A stretch of 64,000 nucleotides of DNA from an uncultured Selenomonadales bacterium (GTDB lineage: Bacteria; Bacillota; Negativicutes; Selenomonadales; Selenomonadaceae), in assembly GCA_937877565.1 (NCBI GenBank), contig CALFJB010000016.1:1-64000 (forward strand), given 5' to 3'. The translations under genes were made by a program, and so were the position numbers. Below are positions 56,525-64,000 of this stretch, piece after piece. Position 1 is the first letter of the stretch; each line of letters begins with the position of its first letter. The notes under the pieces are model-generated. The model made no database searches, was not told the DNA's origin, and was given only the letters and a program-made list of their open reading frames with translations.

Positions 56525-58700
56525 ATTCTTCTACCTCCTCTGCCATAGTGTCAATTTCAATATCATAACTTCTTTGTATTTCTGCAATAAAAGAATCAGA
56601 ATCAAATGGATTCTCCGCAATAGCAGCAAAATCTTTCATTCTTAAAATTTCTCGTTTCGCAAGCGATTTTACACCTGCTATAATTTCTGAATCATATTCG
56701 CCAACTTGATCCAAAGGAATTGGAAGTGTAATAAAATCAAAAATCACTGCATGAGACTTGCCGGGAAATTTTCTTAACACTCTGCCGCGTCGCTGGATAT
56801 ATTCCTTAGGATTGGTACTACTTGCCATAATAAATGCAGTCCGAATGCTTGGAATATTTACGCCTTCGTCAAGGCATCGAATGGCAACTAAAGCTTGCAA
56901 ATGTTTTCCTTCGGCAAAGTCCGCTTTAATACGTTCGCGTTCGTCTGTATTTTCTTCAGATGTAAATTTTGTTATACGCATACCAAGTTCGTTGCCCAAC
57001 ATGTTTGCAACAATGTCAATCTGTCTTGCTTCATCAACCGGCGGCTTATCCTCTTGATAATCAACATCGTGCATGGTTGTTGCTCCACAGTAAACAAGTA
57101 TATTGTTATCATCTTTGTAGTTATCCATGATTCGACGTAGGGTAATTATCTTTTCTGAAGCTCCGGCAACAATTCGCGCTCTTTTAATAAGCAACATTTT
57201 TACATATTCATTGAGTTGAATTTTGCCATATTTGTCTGTATAAATATTTTTGATTATTTTAGCTGTTAAATCAAGATAATTTGAAAGCTCCGTTTCATTC
57301 AAAGATACGGGAACCGGATGGTAATAATACGGTGTAAGCATATTGTTATCAATAGCATCCTTTAGGGTATATTCAATGCACTTTTTACCAAAATAATTGT
57401 ACAGTTTTTGAGTTCCTTCAGAATCTCCATGACGGTCAATCGTTGCCGAAAGTGCAATACGAAATGGAATATTAGAAATTAGAGTTTTACTAAGGTTTTC
57501 AGCTCCAAAATTATGTGCTTCATCAACAACAATAACAACATTTCCGGTTAGTTTTGTTACAAGGTTCTGTACATAATCAGTGGAAAATGTTGCATTCGTT
57601 GATACTATGCAAAAATGTTCCTGTACGCCGAGATTAAAACTGGTTACTGCAGTTTTAAGGCGTTCCCGCCAATTCTTTTGAGAAGACGCAGAGTAACAAA
57701 CAATCGGTTTCATTCCGAAAGCAACAATATCTTCTTTCCACTGTTCCACTAAATGTTGATAAGGACAAACTATTATTACTGCAAGAATATGATTCATATC
57801 AGTAAACAATCTTGCAATCGCAGCCAGTGCAGTATATGTTTTACCCGTACCGGTCGCCATATCAAAAATACCTACATAATTTTGTTTTGCCCATTTTTCT
57901 ATGGCAGCCAGTTGATATTGTCTCATATTGACATGCGCAGGTATCATAGGAGCAGTTGGAAGATTCGGTTCGTTGATGTGAATAATTTCATTTTTTGATA
58001 TTTCTTCATCAAGTTTCGTATCTATGCTATCGTTTAATTTGTAGCACTTTAAAATTTCTGCATTTATTTCAGGAAATTCAATAACCTTTATGCTGGGGTC
58101 ATAGTCTAACCACATTGCATTGAAAGCAGACTGCTTAATATTTACTCTGTCAACATCTTTAGTCCATGAAGTAAAAACATCTATAGATTCATAATTAGCA
58201 GTAAAAGCATTTGTACTTTCATTCATAGAGCCGGAAAAAGCAATAATATTTCCATCGCTGTCGTACATCAGCCCAAGTTTTTCATGAAACATACCTACTG
58301 TATTATTGTCTTCCAAAAATGCAATTTTAATTACCAACCTGTCTGCAGCTATCAAATTACTAAGTAAGTTTAATCTTGCTTTTTCAAATTTTCCTCTTGG
58401 CTCACGAAGTTCACGCAGAAGCGATTCTTTTATTACATCATCACGGCGACGAATACCATCGTTAATAGCCTCAATATCTTCCGGAGATAAACGGGGAGAA
58501 GCTATCATTTGTATTGAACCGCCATTATTAATGAGTCCACAAATACCGGCTGTCAACGACAAGAGCGCGGAAGACGAGAAAAAACCTACTGCGCGTTTAT
58601 AAACAGTAGCCTGTTTCAATACCGGAATATAGAAATCACGGATCACGTTATCTAATTTAGATCTATATTCCGGTTTCAGTTCAATATCTTTGAAGCTCAT
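56517..58700 (-). CDS. PLD-SF2 helicase, restriction component of the DNA sulfur system
   Basis: 727 residues. An N-terminal phospholipase-D-like domain has FHEKLGLMYDSDG and SGSMNES (His139, Lys141, Asn160), the HxK...N...S motif of one half-site. The SF2 helicase core follows: Walker A MATGTGKTYT (281-290), VVDEAHNFG (DEAH 393-396), SATIDRHGDSE, and motif VI QRRGRVLRKFPGKSH. A helicase with an N-terminal PLD nuclease is typical of type III-like or DISARM/PbeD-like restriction proteins. It would unwind or cleave unmodified DNA. The gene lies 13 bases behind the desulfurase and overlaps the 54-residue gene. Confidence 0.8.
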   Translation of the reverse strand: MSFKDIELKPEYRSKLDNVIRDFYIPVLKQATVYKRAVGFFSSSALLSLTAGICGLINNGGSIQMIASPRLSPEDIEAINDGIRRRDDVIKESLLRELREPRGKFEKARLNLLSNLIAADRLVIKIAFLEDNNTVGMFHEKLGLMYDSDGNIIAFSGSMNESTNAFTANYESIDVFTSWTKDVDRVNIKQSAFNAMWLDYDPSIKVIEFPEINAEILKCYKLNDSIDTKLDEEISKNEIIHINEPNLPTAPMIPAHVNMRQYQLAAIEKWAKQNYVGIFDMATGTGKTYTALAAIARLFTDMNHILAVIIVCPYQHLVEQWKEDIVAFGMKPIVCYSASSQKNWRERLKTAVTSFNLGVQEHFCIVSTNATFSTDYVQNLVTKLTGNVVIVVDEAHNFGAENLSKTLISNIPFRIALSATIDRHGDSEGTQKLYNYFGKKCIEYTLKDAIDNNMLTPYYYHPVPVSLNETELSNYLDLTAKIIKNIYTDKYGKIQLNEYVKMLLIKRARIVAGASEKIITLRRIMDNYKDDNNILVYCGATTMHDVDYQEDKPPVDEARQIDIVANMLGNELGMRITKFTSEENTDERERIKADFAEGKHLQALVAIRCLDEGVNIPSIRTAFIMASSTNPKEYIQRRGRVLRKFPGKSHAVIFDFITLPIPLDQVGEYDSEIIAGVKSLAKREILRMKDFAAIAENPFDSDSFIAEIQRSYDIEIDTMAEEVEEYV

Positions 58701-58713
58701 TCTTTTTCCGCCT

Positions 58714-59859
58714 TTACAAATTTATCTCAATATCATCAAGAGCCGTTTGTAAATCTTCAAAATCTTTATCAGTTGTCAATGCATTTACACTAAATCTGAT
58801 TGTTCCTGCCGGATATGTTCCAAGAAAATGGTGTACTTTAGGCGCACATTGCAAGCCCGTTCTTACAGATATTCCTCTTTCGGAAAAGATATTTCCGGCA
58901 CTGTCACTGCTAATTCCATCAATCAAACAAGATACAATTCCGACATACTTGCGACCATCAATAATTCCAACTGTTTTAATAAAATTGTATTTTTCCAATA
59001 ATGAAAGTAACCTTTGCCGTTTTTCTTCTTCGTCTTTGAAAAGCTGTGCAATAGTTTTTTCTGTGATCCATTTTAATGAGGCGTTTAATCCGGCAATTCC
59101 TAAAATGTTTAAAGTTCCCATTTCATACTTTTCCGGCAGTCTATCAGGCATAAACTGATTTGCAGAATCATACCCTGTGCCACCAAAAAGAACAGTCGGA
59201 AGATCAAAATTATTTTTCATGATAAAACCTGAAATTCCGGTTGGTGCAAGTAGTGTTTTGTGTCCTGCAAAAACGGCAAAGTCTATAGTTTCTAATCCAA
59301 CATTCAAATTAACTAAACCGGCAGTTTGAGCCATATCAACAAGTGTTATTGCATCATATTTTTTTGCTAACTCAAAGACTTTTTCAACAGGAGACACAAG
59401 CCCTATTACATTACTGGCATGACTAACAATAACAAAATCCGGCTTATCATTGTCAAATTGATAGCGTATCCTTGAAATATCGTATTCAAGATCATTGGAA
59501 ACTTTTAATTCTTTAACCGTAATTTGTCCCAACATTTCAAAATAATGCAGTGTTCGAGTTACGGCATTATGTTCAAACGGGCTTATATAAATATTTTTAA
59601 CGCCTTTTTTTAAAATTCCCTGAATAATCATATTCAAAGCTACTGTGGCGGTAGGAGTAAAAATAACCTGTTTTGACGGACAATGCAGCAAATTTTGTAA
59701 TAATATCCGAGTCTCGTCAATTATTCTTTTTGAATTGCTTGATAAAGCATAATTTCCTCTACCGGCATTACCTCCATTATTTCGATAAAAAGAATCCATA
59801 AAGGAATAGACAATTTCCGGCTTAGGATATGATGTTGCAGCATTATCAAAGTACGCCAT
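58714..59859 (-). CDS. Cysteine desulfurase (class V aminotransferase), DndA role
   Basis: 381 residues, complete. PLP-binding Lys201 is in FAGHKTLLAPTG; SPFEHNAV (His98) and VDMAQTAG (Asp175/Gln178) line the cofactor; the catalytic loop reads RTGLQCAPKVHHFLG with Cys338. It converts L-cysteine to alanine and a persulfide sulfur. The loop is that of the SufS/TIGR01977-type (RxGxxCAP) rather than the IscS type (SGSACTS), so it is a group II enzyme. In this operon it would supply sulfur for DNA phosphorothioation, as DndA or SspA does elsewhere. It is 13 bases behind the ATPase gene. Confidence 0.85.
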   Translation of the reverse strand: MAYFDNAATSYPKPEIVYSFMDSFYRNNGGNAGRGNYALSSNSKRIIDETRILLQNLLHCPSKQVIFTPTATVALNMIIQGILKKGVKNIYISPFEHNAVTRTLHYFEMLGQITVKELKVSNDLEYDISRIRYQFDNDKPDFVIVSHASNVIGLVSPVEKVFELAKKYDAITLVDMAQTAGLVNLNVGLETIDFAVFAGHKTLLAPTGISGFIMKNNFDLPTVLFGGTGYDSANQFMPDRLPEKYEMGTLNILGIAGLNASLKWITEKTIAQLFKDEEEKRQRLLSLLEKYNFIKTVGIIDGRKYVGIVSCLIDGISSDSAGNIFSERGISVRTGLQCAPKVHHFLGTYPAGTIRFSVNALTTDKDFEDLQTALDDIEINL

Positions 59860-59872
59860 TATTTTCCTCCAA

Positions 59873-62800
59873 TTAGCAAAGTTTTTTCAATACTTCCATG
59901 AGCACTTGCCGCTTTTCCTGTTCAGATATTGAATGTCCCATTGCATCAAGTGAGGCTGTGATTTGGTTAAATAACAATTTACCTTTTGCAGAAATATCAA
60001 CTTTATCAAAACGCCTTGTAGTGTTGTTTCCGTCTTCATCAGCAAAAACAATTTGGTAACTTGATGTATCGTTGATAGTTTCAGTAACTATACTACTATG
60101 AAAATCCTTTGCAGTTTTCATAAAACGTGCAAGAGCCTCTGTATATAATGTAAAAGTTTTGGCGTTCCAGTCCTCTAAGCGTAGCCCTGTCGCAAGTTTG
60201 GCAAGACGAGTAACAAATAAATCTTCATCATTTGTTGCGGTTTTTATATGCTGAAGAAAACGATCTGTACCATCAGAAAAAAGTTGTTCAAAGTTTTTTG
60301 GATCAAGTTTATCACACCATTCTTTTACAGCAGCTATCAATGAAATATTTCTCATAGACGCTTCATCATTTTCAGGAATGAAGGCATTTTTCGTTTTGTC
60401 AATCAGAGTTTGTTTCAATTCTTCCAAAAGTTCGTCGAATACCATTTTTGTTTCAATGATATTTGTTGCGGTATCAGCGTATTTATCTCTGCAGTTAAAA
60501 TTTTCGGGAAGTTTTTTGAATAACAATTCTGAACCGCTAATATTTTGCCGTAACAATTTTATCATTGCTAACTGACACTGAATTAATTTTTCGCCGGAAG
60601 GTCGTTCTGTAGATTCTCTAGAAAATTTTGGAAGAGACATATACCAACGATGCATTGCATTTGCAACGTAATCATAGGAGTTACCAACTTTTTCAGTATT
60701 TATTACAAAATTTGAAAAACTTTCAGCTAACCGAGAAATATATTCCGCTTTTTCAGAATCCCAGTCTAAATATTCAAGCGTAAAATTACCCGGCTCACTG
60801 TTAATTTGAACAAGGACATCAACGCTTGTTTGAACTGTTCCAAATCTATCACTAATCACAGTTTGTTGACGATAATGATGCATAACTACAGCAATATAAA
60901 TTGGAATTAATCCATAACGCAAACCTATATGATATTCTGGAGCTGTCAAACGTTCATAAAGTGTAGCAAAACTGACTTTACCATTTTGACGCGCTTCAAG
61001 AATAAAATTTTCTATAGTTTCCAGTAAATTACACATAGCAGAATTTGCCGGACGAAGATTAATTTGCGGTATACCGCCCTCTTCGCTCCAAATACCTGTC
61101 CTGACAAGTGTACTTCTCATTATAGATATTTCCTGCCCCGTACCGGCAAGACCAAGATTAGATTCAATTTCACTTCTAAGCAATGCACTAATTATCTTGT
61201 TTCGGCTATTTTGTGCAACGCGGGTGATAATGTTTTTGTTTACAGATTCATTGTTAATTATCGGAGTTAGACAATAAACTTTATCGCAGATTTTCGACAT
61301 AATTTCTGTTAATTCGGATTTTCGGCGAATATTAAAAATTTCTCCGTCGTGTATGTAAGTCGAGTGATAACTTTCGGGATGCGTGTATGCTGAAATAAAA
61401 TTTCTGATTATCTCTTGAAGGTCTTCAAAAACTACTTCATATTCATCAAACAAAACAGGATCATCTGCAGCGTTGTCTCTTAGTTGTGCAACTGCATCAT
61501 ATTCTCGAATTGACATACTTATATTATTAAAGCGTTTAGGAATTACAAAAATGCACCTAGACTCACCTTTACTGGTATTTTTAATAATATCGGTAAGTGT
61601 TTTTATTTGTTCTTCATTTTCTGGGATAATTCCATAAATAATTCCGTCAGCATCGATATTTTCACTTTTGACGCTCCAATTAACATCTGCCGTAATTTCT
61701 ACGCCCGCTATAAATTGAAACGAAAAAAATCTAGTCATTTCATGTTCTTCGTTATACCGTGAAGGATACATATAATTATCAAAATTCGAGGCGTTAAGAA
61801 TTTCTTTTTCTGCAATTTTTCCATAACGTATTTCTATCATGTCGTGAATTTTCTGTTGAATATCTACGCCTGAAGTTTGTTTCAATCGCAAGTAATCGTT
61901 ACTGCGCTTGATGTAAATCACAAATTTTTTGTCAATCAATTCAGAAATGGCTTGCTCAATTTCGTCAACATTGTATGAGCCGGAATATATACCAATTATT
62001 TGTTCCCTTGTAGGATTTAATCTTTCAAACTGCTCAAGAATATAAATTAAAGAAATTGTTTTGATAATCTTGCTGCCAAGCGTATTTTCATCAAGCTGAT
62101 TTAAAATCGTTCTTGTCAGTACAAAAATGTCATGGATTTCTCCGGAATATACTTCCTTTTTAAAAAGCGGCTCAAAATAATCGTAAATTAAATCCGGCGT
62201 AACAAGGCTAAAATCATTTTTATAGTTGTCTAAAAAAGTTGCAAGCGTTGATATTCCTTTAGCTGATAAAAATGTAAAAAGTGTACGTTCATTCTGTGCA
62301 ACACGTTCAGAAAGTCTTGGCAATATAAAAGTTGACACAGGATGGAGCGGAAAACAACCTTTAATTGCAGTTTCAATTTCGTCTTTGGCGTCTTTAAACA
62401 TTTGATGATTTTGATAACGAGTAAACAACGAATTGAAATCATTAATATGCCTATTACAAAATTTTTTCCATAAAGGTTCTTTGTGTTGAATTACAGATGA
62501 AATTATTTCGTAAGTCTGCGAAAAATTATTATTCAAATGAATGTGCGTGAAACGTTCCGAAACGCCACGCCAACCGTCGGTTTTTTCTTTTGGCAATTTG
62601 TCAATGTAGTTAGAAATTTCTTTGTGAGAAATAAGCATAAGATGAAACTGTAACGCACCACTGCGGCAACATTTTTCTGCGAAGTCTTGGAGCATTTTTG
62701 TATCACTAACTGACGCATCTACAATGTTAGATTCTAAAAATTTGCTAAACTCATCAAAAACAACGTAAATACCGGAATAGCCGCTTTCCTTTAAACTTTT

Positions 62801-63481
62801 AGCTACACTCTCATAAAGTTCAACTACATCAAATCCTAAAAAAGGATTAAAGACACTTCCGGCGGTTAATGTCGGGTAAATGCGTTCAAATTTTTCGTAA
62901 GCTGCCACATCATAATTATCTAAACGCTCAATAAAAAAATTGACTGATTCCGCTATTTCGTCTTGAAATTTAGAAAAAGTTTCTGGGAAATTTTCTTTCC
63001 AACGGTTGATAACTTGAATTGCAGCTTTGTAATTTGTTTCCGGCATAGCGGATAAAAGATTATATTCGGAAAGAGTCCGCTGTAATGAAATTAGAAACGC
63101 TTGTGTAAGACTCGTATTACTTCCATTAATCACAACGGGAAGTATTTTTTCTTTGCTCTCATAGTAATTTTTTACAAGTTGATACAGCTTAGGATTTTCC
63201 GCCTGAATTTTTGGAATTAATTTCTCAAATAATGACAAATCACGCTTTATAAGAATAGAAAGTATTGTCAGTACAATGTGAGATTTTCCCTTACCATACG
63301 CACCGATTAACACTCTAGCGCGATCTTTGGAAGTCGGATTAACGCTTAGTAAAATACTTTCTAACAGATTTATTGAAGATTTAGTGGGAATAAAATTTTT
63401 AAGTTTGTCATCACTTCCAAAGTCATACCCGATATTTACAGAGTATTGAAAACCTGAAGCAACAGAAATCATAGCTTTCAT
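59873..63481 (-). CDS. Large P-loop ATPase, BrxC/PglY-like
   Basis: 1202 residues. Walker A is IGAYGKGKSHIVLTILS (59-75) and Walker B is IYVVFDEFSKF (238-248). The rest is mostly helical without transmembrane parts. Size and motif layout (GxYGxGKSH with DEF) resemble the BREX BrxC/PglY family, which also carries sulfur-linked relatives (BREX type 4, with a PAPS-reductase protein). It is predicted to couple ATP hydrolysis to recognition of modified or unmodified DNA. It overlaps the upstream gene by four bases (ATGA). The function in the sulfur system is inferred; a PbeC-like role is possible. Confidence 0.75.
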   Translation of the reverse strand: MKAMISVASGFQYSVNIGYDFGSDDKLKNFIPTKSSINLLESILLSVNPTSKDRARVLIGAYGKGKSHIVLTILSILIKRDLSLFEKLIPKIQAENPKLYQLVKNYYESKEKILPVVINGSNTSLTQAFLISLQRTLSEYNLLSAMPETNYKAAIQVINRWKENFPETFSKFQDEIAESVNFFIERLDNYDVAAYEKFERIYPTLTAGSVFNPFLGFDVVELYESVAKSLKESGYSGIYVVFDEFSKFLESNIVDASVSDTKMLQDFAEKCCRSGALQFHLMLISHKEISNYIDKLPKEKTDGWRGVSERFTHIHLNNNFSQTYEIISSVIQHKEPLWKKFCNRHINDFNSLFTRYQNHQMFKDAKDEIETAIKGCFPLHPVSTFILPRLSERVAQNERTLFTFLSAKGISTLATFLDNYKNDFSLVTPDLIYDYFEPLFKKEVYSGEIHDIFVLTRTILNQLDENTLGSKIIKTISLIYILEQFERLNPTREQIIGIYSGSYNVDEIEQAISELIDKKFVIYIKRSNDYLRLKQTSGVDIQQKIHDMIEIRYGKIAEKEILNASNFDNYMYPSRYNEEHEMTRFFSFQFIAGVEITADVNWSVKSENIDADGIIYGIIPENEEQIKTLTDIIKNTSKGESRCIFVIPKRFNNISMSIREYDAVAQLRDNAADDPVLFDEYEVVFEDLQEIIRNFISAYTHPESYHSTYIHDGEIFNIRRKSELTEIMSKICDKVYCLTPIINNESVNKNIITRVAQNSRNKIISALLRSEIESNLGLAGTGQEISIMRSTLVRTGIWSEEGGIPQINLRPANSAMCNLLETIENFILEARQNGKVSFATLYERLTAPEYHIGLRYGLIPIYIAVVMHHYRQQTVISDRFGTVQTSVDVLVQINSEPGNFTLEYLDWDSEKAEYISRLAESFSNFVINTEKVGNSYDYVANAMHRWYMSLPKFSRESTERPSGEKLIQCQLAMIKLLRQNISGSELLFKKLPENFNCRDKYADTATNIIETKMVFDELLEELKQTLIDKTKNAFIPENDEASMRNISLIAAVKEWCDKLDPKNFEQLFSDGTDRFLQHIKTATNDEDLFVTRLAKLATGLRLEDWNAKTFTLYTEALARFMKTAKDFHSSIVTETINDTSSYQIVFADEDGNNTTRRFDKVDISAKGKLLFNQITASLDAMGHSISEQEKRQVLMEVLKKLC

Positions 63482-64000
63482 TTAGCGTCCTCCTGAATTT
63501 GTTTATCAATGGACGCGTAAAAGTACTTAACACATTTTATAAAATCGAGGTCTTCGGTAATGTTAATGACATCTAATCCGGCAGTACGAATAATTTTTAT
63601 CAATCCCTTTTTTTCAATGCGATAAAGTATATCAAGCATCGTAATTGAATCCAAATTGAATACCTTTCCAATATTGCAAGGCGCAGTCAAAAGTTCATTC
63701 AGATTAATTTCTTTTCTTCCGGCAGCATTGTCAACAATCACCGCAAGAATTACATAGGGGTTAAGCATTTCGCAGGTGGGTATACTTTTTTTGTAGGTCT
63801 TTTTACGCCTGTTCAATATGTCCAAAAGTCCAAGCTCTCCAAACGGACAATCAATATTATTTTCTGGAGACACTTTAGCGGGATTTATTTTATAACGTGG
63901 AAGATAGGTATTGATAATACATTGAAAATCTTCATTTAATGACCGAATTGCATATTCCGTATTATTATCTCGCATTTTTATGTACTTCTGTAATGCATCT
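63478..64000 (-). CDS. DUF4007-type protein, C-terminal part (5' end beyond the window)
   Basis: The frame is open to the right edge (DALQKYIKM precedes the first Met at 63975), so the gene begins outside the window. Visible are DCPFGELGLLDIL, ILAVIVDNAAGRK, then LLTAPCNIGKVFNLDSITML and IIRTAGLDVI, matching DUF4007, a domain found beside PAPS-reductase (DndC-like) genes. The C-terminal part is winged-helix-like. A dndC homologue is therefore expected next to it. It overlaps the ATPase gene by four bases. The identification rests on motif patterns recalled from memory. Confidence 0.7.
   Translation of the reverse strand, partial: DALQKYIKMRDNNTEYAIRSLNEDFQCIINTYLPRYKINPAKVSPENNIDCPFGELGLLDILNRRKKTYKKSIPTCEMLNPYVILAVIVDNAAGRKEINLNELLTAPCNIGKVFNLDSITMLDILYRIEKKGLIKIIRTAGLDVINITEDLDFIKCVKYFYASIDKQIQEDAK

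Noticed and set aside
54468..61270. Plus-strand open frames opposite the phosphorothioation-type operon
   Set aside because: They are antisense to intact, motif-bearing genes and lack start signals.
59873..63481. Considered as DndF/DptF or DndH of the classical Dnd restriction set
   Set aside because: The Walker A (GAYGKGKSH), DEF Walker B and a size of about 1200 residues look like BrxC/PglY, not like DptF (about 500) or HerA-like DptH.

Overview
The window is AT-rich DNA that looks like an accessory-rich stretch of a chromosome or large element from an anaerobic Firmicute, most likely a member of the Negativicutes. Evidence for this is a decayed SLH domain near 10.0-10.1 kb with the NPFSDVPSGHWAY signature usual in that class, an RTX-type surface protein starting with a FDLQRF-like motif, and phage tail genes of a kind I associate with Selenomonas relatives. 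The assignment is inference; there is no rRNA or other phylogenetic marker in the window.

Layout. (1) 0-1.4 kb: a broken DNA methyltransferase fragment, then two small membrane genes closed by a strong bidirectional terminator. (2) 1.4-9.1 kb, minus strand: an intact late phage module (tail fibre/tip proteins, baseplate-like protein, YvrJ holin-like protein, zinc amidase, HTH protein, papain-like protein), cut off at about 9.13 kb inside its most upstream gene. (3) 9.3-9.5 kb: a well-folded structured RNA candidate that resembles the IscB-associated HEARO/omega RNA. (4) 9.5-15.1 kb, minus strand: a gene graveyard of a phospho-signalling cluster (Ser/Thr kinase, PP2C phosphatase, three FHA proteins, TerD-like, SLH). 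(5) 15.1-28.4 kb, minus strand: an intact six-gene operon behind a good sigma-A promoter: two paralogous NRPS modules (A-T-C), a MATE exporter fused to an RsbW-like ATPase, a fucosyltransferase-like glycosyltransferase, a STAS domain fused to an APH-like kinase, and a third A-T-C protein with a divergent A domain. (6) 28.6-36.8 kb: an IS256 remnant and a heavily decayed Trb-type conjugation gene set on the plus strand (virD4, trbB, trbC, trbD, trbE, trbJ, trbL) ending in a polyvalent protein. (7) 36.8-41.2 kb, minus: an RTX/GLUG surface-protein pseudogene. (8) 41.3-45.9 kb: a frameshifted MobA relaxase, an oriT-like region and mobilisation-type remnants. (9) 45.9-64 kb: a defence island. It holds an intact AAA ATPase-RloB pair (AbiL-like), a broken ATPase-DUF3226 pair, a wrecked type ISP restriction-modification gene, an Rpn nuclease fragment, another methyltransferase fragment, and on the minus strand an intact operon of DNA phosphorothioation type: DUF4007 protein (running off the right edge), a 1202-residue P-loop ATPase, a cysteine desulfurase, a PLD-SF2 helicase, a 54-residue protein, DndD and a 183-residue protein.

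How the genes may work together. The 15-28 kb operon is the strongest candidate for an undescribed system: peptide-forming modules together with an exporter and a kinase, each of which carries one half of a bacterial partner-switching pair (HATPase on the exporter, STAS on the kinase). This suggests that export or tailoring of the product is controlled by protein phosphorylation. The right-edge operon matches in composition the sulfur-based DNA modification systems coupled to restriction by ATPase and helicase proteins (the DndCDEA-PbeABCD type), with the expected dndC sulfurtransferase predicted just outside the window. Between these intact blocks almost everything is pseudogenised, often by single-base changes in A-runs.
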